Positions 22,998 through 30,646 of a stretch of DNA of 30,646 nt are shown one piece after another; position 1 is the first letter of the stretch; each line of letters starts with the position of its first letter. Origin of the DNA: Bog-473 sp964457065 (GTDB lineage Bacteria > Actinomycetota > Acidimicrobiia > Acidimicrobiales > RAAP-2); NCBI GenBank assembly GCA_964457065.1, contig CAYWDQ010000023.1:1-30646 (forward strand), given 5' to 3'. The position numbers and the translations under genes are program-made. The notes beneath the pieces are model-generated. The model worked only from the letters and a program-made list of their open reading frames with translations, did no database searches and was not told the origin of the DNA.

Positions 22998-24635
22998 ATG
23001 ACTGCACCAGTGACGCCAGGGCTTGACTTCGAGCCTCCGGGCCCGGGTTCGTGGAACCTGGACCCCGTCCACTTTCCGCGCCCGGTGACCCGGTACTTCT
23101 CGGAATCGCACCCAGAGCCCTTCCGACGTGGCACCCACGAGTTCATGGCGTTCTGCGGAACGCTCATTGAATCGATGGAGACGCAGTACGTCAACGGGTT
23201 CGCCTACCACACGATCCATCCGGTACCGGAGAGCGAGGTCCCGCAGCGCTTCGCTCGGGCGGAGGTGGTGTGGGAGGACAAGGTCTGGCGCGAGCAGCTG
23301 CGGGAGTGGGACGACGTGGCGAAGCCCGCCGCGATCAAGGTTCACCGTGAGCTGCAGTCGGTCGAGGTCGGCGATCTCTCCGACGACGGACTGGTCGCCT
23401 ACCTGACCAGCTGCAAGGAGCACCATTCCCGGATGATGTACCAGCACATGCGCTTTACGGGCTCGGCGATGTTGCCGGTCGGTGATCTGCTCGCGCACGT
23501 CGGAACATGGACCAGCGTCCCTCCGTCCGAAGTGCTCGCCATGATGCGCGGGGCGGCCCCGGTCTCGGCCGGCGCCTCGGGTGAGCTCGGGCGCCTCATC
23601 GCCGCCATCACCCGGGACACGGCCGCTCGTGCGCTCCTCGACTCGGACGGCGATCCGGCACAGGTGCTGGCGGAATTGCGTGCATTCGGAGGCGACGTGG
23701 GCCCAGCCATGTCCGAGTACCTGGACCTCGTGGGCTTCCGGCTTCTCGACGGCTTCGACATCTCGGGGCGCTATGCGCTCGAGCTACCCGACGCCCTGCT
23801 GCGCGCGATCCGGTCGTCCGTAGAGGGTGCGGGTGCCGATGCGGGGAACGTCGATGCACTCATCACCGACGTTCGCCTGCAGGTGCCCGAAGAGCACCGT
23901 TCACAGTTCGACGACCTTGTTGGGGAAGCGCGCCTCATGTACCGCCTGCGGGACGAACGCGGCGTGTTCAGTGACATCTGGGCTTCGGGCATCATGCGTC
24001 GCGCCGTGCTCGGCGCCGGCCGGCGGTTGGAGGGCAGAGGTCTCGTCCACGACCCGGAGCACTTCATCGATGCCAGCTTCGAGGAGATGTGCTCGCTGGT
24101 CGCCGGCCAGGGTGGGCCGTCCGCCGACGAACTCGCACAGCGCTTCGTGGACCGCAGCTCGCGAACGGCCAAGGAGGCGCCGGTGTCACTCGGACCGCCG
24201 GCTCCACCACCCCCGGACCCGTCCGGACTCCCGCCCGCCATAGCGAGGATCATGCACGCCATGGGAGTCGCACTGGGCGAGCTGTTCGGGAGCTCTGCGG
24301 AGCCCCACGAGGAGCACGTCCTGCGCGGCCTGGCCGCCAGCGGCGGTGTCTACGAGGGTCCGGTCCGGCTGATCTCGGGCCCGTCCGAATTCGACCGCAT
24401 TCAGCAGGGCGACGTGCTCGTGACCGAATCGACCAGTGAGGCGTTCAACATCCTGCTGCCGCTCCTCGGGGCGATCGTCACCGATTCGGGGGGCCTCCTC
24501 TCGCACTCAGCGATCGTGGCGCGTGAGTACGGCATTCCCGGCGTGGTGGGGACGCGAGACGCAACCGACCGAATTCCCGATGGCACACGCGTACGGGTCG
24601 ATGGTGACGCTGGTGCCGTGACGGTCTACACATGA
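22998..24635 (+). CDS. Split PEP-synthase-like dikinase: helical plus swivelling phosphohistidine subunit
   Basis: 545 residues. The C-terminal domain (about 440-545) is the PEP-utilizing swivelling domain: GDVLVTESTSEAFNILLPLLGAIVTDSGGLLSHSAIVAREYGIPGVVGT, with phospho-acceptor H503. Before it, after a Pro-rich linker near 396-412, comes a ~395-residue mostly helical domain that matches the position of the substrate-binding domain in rifampin phosphotransferase or the central part of phenylphosphate synthase alpha. The opening FEPPGPGSWNLDPVHFPRP is conserved in this protein group as I recall it. No ATP-grasp domain is present; it is supplied by the next gene, coupled by ATGA. GAGGGAGG lies 5 bases before ATG 22998. 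Expected chemistry: His503 accepts phosphate from ATP via the partner and passes it to an unknown acceptor. Confidence 0.82.
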   Translation: MTAPVTPGLDFEPPGPGSWNLDPVHFPRPVTRYFSESHPEPFRRGTHEFMAFCGTLIESMETQYVNGFAYHTIHPVPESEVPQRFARAEVVWEDKVWREQLREWDDVAKPAAIKVHRELQSVEVGDLSDDGLVAYLTSCKEHHSRMMYQHMRFTGSAMLPVGDLLAHVGTWTSVPPSEVLAMMRGAAPVSAGASGELGRLIAAITRDTAARALLDSDGDPAQVLAELRAFGGDVGPAMSEYLDLVGFRLLDGFDISGRYALELPDALLRAIRSSVEGAGADAGNVDALITDVRLQVPEEHRSQFDDLVGEARLMYRLRDERGVFSDIWASGIMRRAVLGAGRRLEGRGLVHDPEHFIDASFEEMCSLVAGQGGPSADELAQRFVDRSSRTAKEAPVSLGPPAPPPPDPSGLPPAIARIMHAMGVALGELFGSSAEPHEEHVLRGLAASGGVYEGPVRLISGPSEFDRIQQGDVLVTESTSEAFNILLPLLGAIVTDSGGLLSHSAIVAREYGIPGVVGTRDATDRIPDGTRVRVDGDAGAVTVYT

Positions 24636-25900
24636 CGGAGGTCGTGCCGCTGACGGAGGCGCACGACGAATCGCGGTTCGGCGCGAAGGCGACCGGGCTG
24701 GGAGCTGCCGCTCGCTCGGGGTTGCCCATTCCACCCGGTATCGCCCTCTCGGGCTCCATCGTCGACGCAGTGGCCGCCGGGGACGAACCAGCGGTCGCGC
24801 AACTCATGGCGGGCGCCCGACCCCTCGTTGGCCCGTTGGCGGTGCGCTCGTCTGCGGTCGACGAGGACGGTGCCGACGCGAGTTTCGCCGGTCAACACCT
24901 CACGCTGCTCAATGTACCTTCGGTGGACGACCTCCAAGCGGCGGTGCAGGAGATCTGGTGGTCCGCCAACTCCGATTCGGCGATCACGTACCGCCAGCGG
25001 GTGGGACTCTTCACCCAGCCGAGCATCGGCGTCGTGGTCCAATCCCTTCTCAATCCCGATGCCGCCGGCGTGCTCTTCACGCAGAACCCAATCAACGGGG
25101 CTGACGAGCGACTCATAGAGGCCAGCTGGGGACTCGGCGAGGTCGTCGTGGCCGGACGCGTGATCCCCGACAGTTTCCGCATGGATCGCGGCGGCACGGT
25201 CCACGAGCGCACGCCAGGCGTAAAGAAGATCGCCATTCGTGCCGCCCAGAACGGCGGTACCTTCGAGGAGAGCGTCCAGCCGCACCTGGTCGAGAGCCTC
25301 TGTCTCAATGATGATCAGCTGACCGAGCTCCACCTGCTGGCCGGCCGGTGCGAACAGGTTTTCGGGCCGGCACGCGACATCGAGTGGGCGTTCGCTGACG
25401 GGCAGTTGTACCTGCTTCAGTGCCGGGCCGTGACCCGGGCGGGGTCGCCGGCCCCACGGGCGACGGCGCCCGCGGTCAACGACCGGCAAGTCGACATCAT
25501 TGAGCAGGTGCCGCTCTTCGCCACCATGAGCCAACGCGACACGCAGGGCATCGCCGCGCTGTTCAAGGAGCGCCGTTTTGCGGCGGGCGAGACGATCACC
25601 AAGGAGGGCACAGGCGCCGCGGCGTTCTTCGTGATCGAGTCAGGCCGAGCCACGGTCTCGGTCGGTGGCCGGACACGAGCGACGCTGTCGGAAGGCGACT
25701 ACTTCGGGGAGATCGCGCTGATCGACGAGGGGGCACGGTCGGCGACCGTCACCGCGGATTCTGACCTCGTCTGCTACGGCCTCACCTATTGGGAGTTTCG
25801 ACCGCTGGTGCAACAGAACGCGACCATCGCCTGGAACCTGCTGCAGACGTTGGCCAAACGGCTGCGCTCGGCCCAGGACGAGCGTGAGGACCCGCTCTAG
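24632..25900 (+). CDS. Split dikinase ATP-grasp subunit fused to a cyclic-nucleotide-binding domain
   Basis: 422 residues. Residues 1-270 are the PEP/pyruvate-phosphate-dikinase ATP-binding domain: K19 in FGAKATGLG, VRSSAVDEDGADASFAGQ (71-88), AAGVLFTQNPINGADERLIEASWGLGE (144-170) and DIEWAFADGQLYLLQCRAVT (249-268). Residues ~294-412 form a Crp-type cyclic-nucleotide-binding domain with phosphate-binding cassette YFGEIALIDEGARSATVTA (357-375), including the conserved Glu and R369 that contact cAMP or cGMP. No helix-turn-helix follows, so the domain likely controls the kinase allosterically. The ATG overlaps the previous stop by four bases. It has neither phosphohistidine nor substrate domain, so it needs the first gene's product. 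Confidence 0.88.
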   Translation: MTEVVPLTEAHDESRFGAKATGLGAAARSGLPIPPGIALSGSIVDAVAAGDEPAVAQLMAGARPLVGPLAVRSSAVDEDGADASFAGQHLTLLNVPSVDDLQAAVQEIWWSANSDSAITYRQRVGLFTQPSIGVVVQSLLNPDAAGVLFTQNPINGADERLIEASWGLGEVVVAGRVIPDSFRMDRGGTVHERTPGVKKIAIRAAQNGGTFEESVQPHLVESLCLNDDQLTELHLLAGRCEQVFGPARDIEWAFADGQLYLLQCRAVTRAGSPAPRATAPAVNDRQVDIIEQVPLFATMSQRDTQGIAALFKERRFAAGETITKEGTGAAAFFVIESGRATVSVGGRTRATLSEGDYFGEIALIDEGARSATVTADSDLVCYGLTYWEFRPLVQQNATIAWNLLQTLAKRLRSAQDEREDPL

Positions 25901-25946
25901 CTCGTTCCGCGAGAGATCTGAGACTTCCTGCGAGGCCGTCACGCGC

Positions 25947-25971
25947 GTTGAGGTGCTTGCTCGACCTCAAC
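25947..25971. terminator. Convergent-gene stem-loop
   Basis: GTTGAGGT (25947-25954) and ACCTCAAC (25964-25971) form a perfect 8 bp stem with a 9-base loop, between the dikinase operon and the convergent hydrolase, overlapping the hydrolase stop codon. It is symmetrical and could act on both strands. No T-run follows on either. Confidence 0.5.
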
Positions 25972-26800
25972 CCGTAATGAAGTCCCTCACGATGGGAAAG
26001 AAGTGGTCAGGCTCGGCGAGCTGAATGAAATGGCTTGAATCGTCGAAGATCCTCAGCGTCACGTCGGGCCCAGGGAGGGACTCGACGATCTCCTCGGCGG
26101 CGGCGACCGGCGTGATTGGATCCTTGCGACCGGCGAGGACCAGCACCGGTGCCCGAACCGCGCTCAGGCCGGGGCGCAGGTCCATATCCATCTCGCCGTC
26201 GAAGCCGACCAGGAGGTCGAGGTTCAGCACACACCGCGCCATGGAGTCCGTCAGTGGCTCCGAGTGGTAAAGCGGAATGCAGTGCTCAAGGTACTGCATC
26301 ATGCTCTCGTTGTCATGGGTGGTCCAGAAGGTGCGTGCAGCCTCGGCGGCCATGGGTCCTCCGAGGGCGGAGAAAGCAGCGACGATGCGCTCGACATCGA
26401 GGTGCGCCGCGGTGGATTGCAGGATCACCTTGGCCGCATGTCCGGGATGGCGGACCGCATAGGCCATCGCGACGAATCCCCCGAATGACCACCCCAGCAC
26501 GATGGGTGTCTCAATTTCCAGCGCGTCACAGAATCCCTTGACGTCGTCGGCCCAGGTGTCGAGGTTCCAGGTGCTGGGGTCTCCCCGATCGCTGCGACCG
26601 TTCCCCCTGTGGTCGAGGTAGACGAGCTGCGCAACGTCGGAGAGTTGCGAGTAATCGGGTTTGAAATTCGAATGGTCGAAGCCCGGGCCGCCGTGGAGCA
26701 GCAACACAGTCGGCCTTTCCCACATGGAAGCGCGGTCAGGGACGAGCTTGGGCCCTTCGACGTCGAAGAACAGGGTTGTGTCGTCGACCCGGACGCGCAT
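25967..26800 (-). CDS. Alpha/beta hydrolase, proline-iminopeptidase-like
   Basis: 277 residues. The oxyanion-region motif HGGPG (36-40) is the mark of the prolyl aminopeptidase group. The nucleophile is S105 in GWSFGG. The acid is probably the Asp in GRKDPITP and the His is in DSSHFI near the C-terminus, giving a complete Ser-Asp-His triad. LDHRGNGRSDRG after HGGPG is also typical. It should cleave small amide or ester substrates in the cytosol (no signal peptide). ATG 26800 has no strong ribosome site. It lies 37 bases after tRNA-Ser on the same strand and is convergent with the dikinase operon. Confidence 0.88.
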   Translation of the reverse strand: MRVRVDDTTLFFDVEGPKLVPDRASMWERPTVLLLHGGPGFDHSNFKPDYSQLSDVAQLVYLDHRGNGRSDRGDPSTWNLDTWADDVKGFCDALEIETPIVLGWSFGGFVAMAYAVRHPGHAAKVILQSTAAHLDVERIVAAFSALGGPMAAEAARTFWTTHDNESMMQYLEHCIPLYHSEPLTDSMARCVLNLDLLVGFDGEMDMDLRPGLSAVRAPVLVLAGRKDPITPVAAAEEIVESLPGPDVTLRIFDDSSHFIQLAEPDHFFPIVRDFITG

Positions 26801-26837
26801 GGCTGCACCATTCCACCACGTGACCGAATGTTCCGGG

Positions 26838-26922
26838 CGGAGGGAGTGGGATTCGAACCCACGGAGGCTCGCACCTCGCAGCTTTTCAAGAGCTGTGCAT
26901 TCGTCCGCTCTGCCATCCCTCC
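26838..26922 (-). tRNA. tRNA-Ser(UGA)
   Basis: The acceptor stem GGAGGGA pairs perfectly with TCCCTCC. The anticodon loop CTTGAAA (stem CAGCT/AGCTG) gives anticodon UGA at plus-strand bases 26886-26888. A long variable arm with GAGG/CCTC-type pairing and the TTCGAAT T-loop mark it as a class II serine tRNA. CCA is not encoded; G at 26838 is the discriminator. TACCAT about 11 bases before the 5' end is a possible -10. Confidence 0.95.
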
Positions 26923-26946
26923 CGTGGGGCCCATGGTAGGGGGAAT

Positions 26947-26973
26947 ATCACCATGTGATGGGTGGTGCCACCC
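26947..26973. repeat. Two adjacent short dyads upstream of tRNA-Ser
   Basis: ATCAC-CAT-GTGAT (26947-26959) is followed directly by GGGTGG-TG-CCACCC (26960-26973). Both are perfect inverted repeats with 2-3 base centres, lying in the gap shared by tRNA-Ser (minus) and the ABC permease (plus). They could be operators or a stem-loop. The remaining gap to 27116 shows no gene. Confidence 0.4.
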
Positions 26974-27116
26974 TTGCGAGGAGGACCCTGCGCTCTTAGC
27001 TTTCCTGGTAGGCGAACCGGAGGGTCCGCACACGGGTGGTATGAGGACTCGGATTCGACGGCGGTCGCGGTGGGTGGATGGATCTCGTGAATGCACGCAC
27101 CGGCCCTGCCGGCCTG

Positions 27117-27156
27117 TGGCACCGGACAGTGAATCCAGTGGCACCGGACAGCGAAT
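27117..27156 (+). repeat. Tandem 18-bp direct repeat, 22-bp period
   Basis: TGGCACCGGACAGTGAAT (27117-27134) recurs as TGGCACCGGACAGCGAAT (27139-27156), with one mismatch in 18. The 22 bp period is about two helical turns, so both copies face the same side of the DNA. The second copy ends 11 bases before GTG 27168. Confidence 0.85.
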
Positions 27157-27167
27157 GAGGGAAGGAC

Positions 27168-29597
27168 GTGGATGCGCTCCGATTGATCTTCCGGGCCGAG
27201 CTGCGCCGCCGCTGGCGATCGTGGCTGGCGTTGGCGATCCTCATCGCGGTCGTCGGAGGCGTTGTCATGGCCGCCGCCGCCGCCGGCAGGCGGACGGCGA
27301 CCGCCTTCCCCGCCTTCGTCCGGACCCACGGCTACGACTTCGTCGTCTTCAACGGGTCGCCGCTCCCGCAGCTCGCCCGGTATCCCGCTATCGCCTCCAT
27401 CACGACGGCACCGGTCGCCTATAACGGCCAGCCCGCATGCGCCTGCACGCACCCGATCGACAACAACAACTTCAACGTCGTGTACGTGCCGCCCAAGGAG
27501 ATGTCCCGGACCGTCAACCTCGTCGCCGGCAGGATGCCCGACCCGTCGTCGCCCGACGAGGTGCTGGCCTCCTTCAACCTGCAGCGGGACAACGGCGTCG
27601 GCATCGGGACCGTCCTGCGGATGAGGATGTATGCGGCCTCCCAATCGGAGGCCGTCAACAACGCCACTGGCGCGGGTCCGCCGCCGACGGGCCCGATGGT
27701 TTCGTTCCACGTCGTCGGCATGGAAGCGGCCGTCGACGAGTTCCAGGCCGGGACCACCCCGCTGTACGACATCTACACGACACCGGCCTTCGCCCACTCC
27801 GTGCTGCCCAGGACGACGTCGGGATTCCTCTACCTCGTGAAGCTGCGCCACGGGGCCGCCGACGTCGACGCCTTCAAGACCTACGCCAAGTCACTCGGCA
27901 TCGGCGATTTCACCGACCTGAGCACCCCCGAGGTGCTGTTGGCCGACTCCATCCATCCGCAGGCGGTCGGCTGGTGGCTGCTGGCCGCGCTGGCGGCGCT
28001 GGCCGGGGCGGCCGTCGTCGGGCAGGCGCTGAGCCGGACCCGCCGGGTGGAGAGCGACGAGTTCCCCATCCTCCAGGCGCTCGGGCTCGGCCGGAGCGGC
28101 CTGGTGGCGCTGGGCATGGCATCGACCCTGCTCGTCGGCCTGGTCGGCGCCGCCGGAGCGTTGGCCCTCGCCTTCGCCCTCTCCTCGCTCGCGCCCGTTG
28201 GCGACGCTCGCCTCGCCGAGCCGTCAACGGGCTTCCGTTTCGACGGACCCGTCCTTCTGCTGGGCGCGCTGGCCACCGTGGGGGTCGTGCTCGCCCTGGG
28301 GGTGTGGCCGTCGCTGCGAGCCGCTCGTGGTCGAGCGGACGCAGTCCGTTCCCGCCCGTCGGCCGTCGTGCGGTTCGTGGGCGCGGCGGGTGCGCCGCCG
28401 ACCATGGTGGTCGGGGTGCGCAACGCGCTCGAACGCGGGCGCGGCGCCGCCTCCGCACCGGTCGCCACCGCGCTCCTGGGCGCGGCGCTCGCCGTGGCTG
28501 CGCTGTGCGGTACCGCCGTCTTCGGGTCGAGCCTGGCGCATCTCGACGCCACGCCGTCACTCTTCGGCGATACCTACCAGGTGATCATCTACGGAACACC
28601 GAGCACATCGAGCACGGCGAGCCCTCAAGCCGACCAGCGTCAGGTGATCAGGGGGCTCGAACGCCACAAGGGAATCGACCGCATCACGGTGGCCACGGGC
28701 GCACCCCTCTCCATCGACGGTGTAGCCGTACAGGGGGCCGTGTACGGCGCCGTCCGCGGCCCACCTCTTCTGGTGGCGATCGCCGGTCGGCTTCCTGCCC
28801 GCCCCGGCGAGATCGCGTTGGGGTCGTCCACCATGCGCCTCGTCGGTACCCACGCGGGCGACGTCGTGCCGGTGCGGTTCGCGTCGCCCGCCGGCCACGC
28901 GCGCACCGTGCCGTTCCGGGTCGTGGGGACCGCCGCGCTCCCGACCGGCGTCGGCGACGGAGAGGTCGGGCTGGGCACGGGTGCGCTACTGACCCTCGGC
29001 GGGTACGAGCAGGCGGCGTGTCCGCAAGGCCCGGCCAACAAGAAGTGCGTCGGGTCGATCCTGGCGAACACCGCCGTGCTGGCCAGTGCCACGCAGAGCG
29101 GTTCGGGGCACGTGGCGATCGAACACATCATCTCCACCGGTCAGAACTACGTCGGGACACCCTTCACGCCGACGACGCTCGTGAATTTCGGCGAGGCGGT
29201 CGACTTCCCACTGATCCTCGGGCTCATCCTGGCGATCTTCGGCGCCGCCACTCTCACCCACCTGCTCGTCGTGAGCGTAGGTCGGCGGCGCCGGGAGATG
29301 GGCCTGCTCAAGGCGCTCGGGTTCGTGAGTCGCCAGGTGGGTGCGACGGTGTACTGGCAGGCGACGACGGTCACGCTGGTGGGCCTCGTCGTCGGAATCC
29401 CGGTCGGCGTGGCGCTCGGTCGGGTGGTCTGGAGGGCCTTCGCCCTCAACGTCGGCGTCGTGCCTGACCCGGTCGTCGATCTCTGGGTCATCGTGGCCCT
29501 GGGCGCGGCGGTCCTGGTGGGAGCTTTCGTGCTGGCCATCGGCCCCGCGCTGGCGGCGGCGCGTGCGGGGCCCGCCCGGCTGCTGCGAGTGGAGTAA
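27168..29597 (+). CDS. FtsX-like ABC transporter permease
   Basis: 809 residues from GTG 27168 (GAGGGAAGGA just upstream). It begins with a cytosolic Arg-rich stretch and a helix (LALAILIAVVGGVVMAAAAAG), has a large external domain, then a block of helices around 265-390 and at ~440-465, a second external domain, and a final helix group from ~690. LLVVSVGRRRREMGLLKALGFVSRQVGATVYWQ is the typical FtsX/MacB coupling segment. This is the double-FtsX permease architecture that normally works with a separate LolD/MacB-type ATPase. No such ATPase is encoded beside it. Substrate unknown; relatives export lipids or peptides or control cell-wall enzymes. Confidence 0.88.
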   Translation: MDALRLIFRAELRRRWRSWLALAILIAVVGGVVMAAAAAGRRTATAFPAFVRTHGYDFVVFNGSPLPQLARYPAIASITTAPVAYNGQPACACTHPIDNNNFNVVYVPPKEMSRTVNLVAGRMPDPSSPDEVLASFNLQRDNGVGIGTVLRMRMYAASQSEAVNNATGAGPPPTGPMVSFHVVGMEAAVDEFQAGTTPLYDIYTTPAFAHSVLPRTTSGFLYLVKLRHGAADVDAFKTYAKSLGIGDFTDLSTPEVLLADSIHPQAVGWWLLAALAALAGAAVVGQALSRTRRVESDEFPILQALGLGRSGLVALGMASTLLVGLVGAAGALALAFALSSLAPVGDARLAEPSTGFRFDGPVLLLGALATVGVVLALGVWPSLRAARGRADAVRSRPSAVVRFVGAAGAPPTMVVGVRNALERGRGAASAPVATALLGAALAVAALCGTAVFGSSLAHLDATPSLFGDTYQVIIYGTPSTSSTASPQADQRQVIRGLERHKGIDRITVATGAPLSIDGVAVQGAVYGAVRGPPLLVAIAGRLPARPGEIALGSSTMRLVGTHAGDVVPVRFASPAGHARTVPFRVVGTAALPTGVGDGEVGLGTGALLTLGGYEQAACPQGPANKKCVGSILANTAVLASATQSGSGHVAIEHIISTGQNYVGTPFTPTTLVNFGEAVDFPLILGLILAIFGAATLTHLLVVSVGRRRREMGLLKALGFVSRQVGATVYWQATTVTLVGLVVGIPVGVALGRVVWRAFALNVGVVPDPVVDLWVIVALGAAVLVGAFVLAIGPALAAARAGPARLLRVE

Positions 29598-29605
29598 CCG
29601 GGCGG
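29572..29605. terminator. Possible terminator at the permease 3' end
   Basis: CCGCCCGG (29572-29579) and CCGGGCGG (29598-29605) form a perfect 8 bp GC stem around an 18-base loop containing the permease stop codon. It lies between convergent genes 15 bp apart and has no T-run. Confidence 0.35.
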
Positions 29606-29612
29606 CGCGGGC

Positions 29613-30059
29613 TCAGTGCCGCAGCCACTCGGCGAGTTCCACCACCACACCCGGCCCGTCGAGGAACACGAGGCGCCGGTCGTGGAAGTCCATCACGTCG
29701 TTGCGTGGTGAGATCCCGTGCTGGGACAGGTGCGCCAGCATGCCGTCGAGGTCGCTCACCCGGAAGCAGACGTGGTTGAAGCCAGTGCGCGCCAACGATC
29801 CGGCGTCCGCGTCGACGCCCGCGACGGGGTGATGGAACCGGAGCAGCTGGACCTCCTGGTGCACCGGTGCGCCCTCCAGCACGAGGGTCACGTGGTCGGC
29901 CTCCCACCCCGGGATCCCCATGTAGCGCGCGATCTCCTCGCCCGAGGCCACCACGGCGATGCGCTCGACGAAGCCGAGGAGCCCGAAGAAGCTCCTGGCG
30001 TTGTCCAGATCGGTCACGACCACGGTCATGTGGTCGAAGCCCTCGTTGTGGCCCGACAC
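29613..30059 (-). CDS. VOC-family protein next to typA
   Basis: 148 residues from GTG 30059. The VOC fold shows as FDHMTVVVTDLDNARSFFGLLGF in module one and GFNHVCFRVSDLDGMLAHL with VFLDGPGVVVELAEW in module two. Candidate metal ligands are the His in FDHMT, the His in QLLRFHHP or FNHVCF, and the Glu in VVELAEW. AAGGGG lies upstream. It starts 4 bases after the typA stop, so the two are probably cotranscribed, although no functional link is known. Glyoxalase or dioxygenase activity cannot be decided. Confidence 0.87.
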   Translation of the reverse strand: MSGHNEGFDHMTVVVTDLDNARSFFGLLGFVERIAVVASGEEIARYMGIPGWEADHVTLVLEGAPVHQEVQLLRFHHPVAGVDADAGSLARTGFNHVCFRVSDLDGMLAHLSQHGISPRNDVMDFHDRRLVFLDGPGVVVELAEWLRH

Positions 30060-30063
30060 CCCG

Positions 30064-30646
30064 CTACCCCTTCGCGGCCTGGTCCCGGGCGTCTCGGGCG
30101 CGGCTGTGCAGACGCCCGCGCGTCGCCTGGTCCAGGATCACCTTGCGGAGGCGTACCACCTTCGGTGTGACCTCGACGCACTCGTCCTCCGCGATGAACT
30201 CCAGCGCGTGCTCCAGGGAGAATTGCATCGCCGGGGTCAGCCGCGCGAACTCCTCGGCCGTGGAGGACCGCATGTTGGTGAGCTTCTTCTCCTTCGTCGG
30301 GTTGACGTCCATCTCCTCCGCCCGGGCGTTCTCCCCGACGATCATCCCCTCGTAGACCTCTTCTGTCGGCCCGACGATCAGCGTGCCGCGCTCTTGCAGG
30401 TTCATCAGAGCGAACGTCGTCGTGACCCCCCGGCGGTCGGCCACCATGGAGCCGTTGCGCCGCGTGCGCAGCTCGCCGTGCCACGGCTCCCACCCGTCGA
30501 ACACGTGGTGGAGGATGCCGGTCCCGCGGGTCTCGGTCAGGAACTCGGTGCGGAAGCCGATCAGGCCGCGGGCGGGCACGCGGTAGTCGAGCCGCACCCA
30601 GCCCGTCCCGTGGTTCACGATCTCGACCATCGATCCCTTGCGCAGG
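30064..30646 (-). CDS. typA: GTP-binding protein TypA/BipA, C-terminal part (runs off right edge)
   Basis: About 193 residues of the C-terminus are present; the frame stays open through the window edge. YRVPARGLIGFRTEFLTETRGTGILHHVFDGWEPW and GTLIVGPTEEVYEGMIVGENAR are near-invariant in TypA, and DVNPTKEKKLTNMRSS is its family-specific C-terminal signature. TypA is a ribosome-associated translational GTPase of the EF-G class involved in ribosome assembly and stress adaptation. The GTPase domain lies outside the window. The last ~20 residues are a charged tail. Confidence 0.95.
   Translation of the reverse strand, partial: LRKGSMVEIVNHGTGWVRLDYRVPARGLIGFRTEFLTETRGTGILHHVFDGWEPWHGELRTRRNGSMVADRRGVTTTFALMNLQERGTLIVGPTEEVYEGMIVGENARAEEMDVNPTKEKKLTNMRSSTAEEFARLTPAMQFSLEHALEFIAEDECVEVTPKVVRLRKVILDQATRGRLHSRARDARDQAAKG

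Noticed and set aside
24316..24460. Possibility that the two dikinase genes are one gene broken by a frameshift
   Set aside because: The domain order (His domain first, ATP-grasp second) and clean ATGA junction at 24632 fit two real subunits; a broken single-chain enzyme would have ATP-grasp first.
25336..25365. GAACAGGTT inside the ATP-grasp gene, similar to the KstR-like core
   Set aside because: Lies within coding sequence, lacks the outer palindrome bases and is far from any start.
26609..27424. Plus-strand frame across tRNA-Ser and the permease start
   Set aside because: Runs through the tRNA and into the permease in another frame; no start signal or family likeness.

Overview
This is a high-GC window with tightly packed genes, many GTG starts, frequent 1-4 bp ATGA/GTGA/TGATG overlaps and almost no A/T-rich intergenic DNA. 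Together with an ECF42-type sigma factor operon, a fused Liv-type permease and candidate leaderless promoters, this points to an actinomycete. I would guess Acidimicrobiia or a related soil/aquatic actinobacterial lineage, but nothing here proves the class.

Layout. The left edge (1-489, minus) is the 5' part of an IS5-type transposase running off the window, followed by a small SEC-C zinc-motif protein. From 1224 to 4551 (minus) lies a translationally coupled set: larB, larC (nickel-pincer cofactor synthesis) and a group II PLP-dependent decarboxylase. Divergent from it, with only 23 bp between start codons, is pheA (prephenate dehydratase). pheA ends convergently on an MFS drug-efflux-type transporter, with an 11 bp overlap. 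From 6937 a plus-strand run encodes an amidohydrolase and two VOC proteins with overlapping ends, then a two-helix membrane protein, a RidA-family protein lacking the usual catalytic Arg, and a RibD/DHFR-like - DGPF/YCII - ECF42 sigma factor operon. Then come a stand-alone 5'-3' exonuclease, a small secreted protein, and a GNAT acetyltransferase fused to an AAA+ ATPase.

From 15231 to 20317 (minus) is a complete branched-chain-amino-acid-type (Liv/HAAT) ABC importer: binding protein, a single fused LivH-LivM permease, LivG and LivF. A KstR-like palindrome lies upstream of the binding protein. Upstream again is a coupled MDR oxidoreductase - sulfotransferase pair.

The most unusual locus is 22998-25900 (plus): two coupled genes that together make a PEP-synthase-like dikinase split into subunits. 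The first carries a helical domain and the swivelling phosphohistidine domain. The second carries the ATP-grasp domain fused to a cyclic-nucleotide-binding domain. This resembles rifampin phosphotransferase cut and permuted, or the phenylphosphate synthase alpha/beta subunits with a cNMP sensor in place of the CBS subunit. The substrate is unknown.

The right end holds an alpha/beta hydrolase, tRNA-Ser(UGA), an FtsX-like ABC permease with no adjacent ATPase and with a 22-bp-period direct repeat before its start, a VOC protein, and the C-terminal part of TypA/BipA running off the edge. No gap between genes exceeds about 300 bp; the larger ones are described as features. No CRISPR array, rRNA, riboswitch or prophage was seen.
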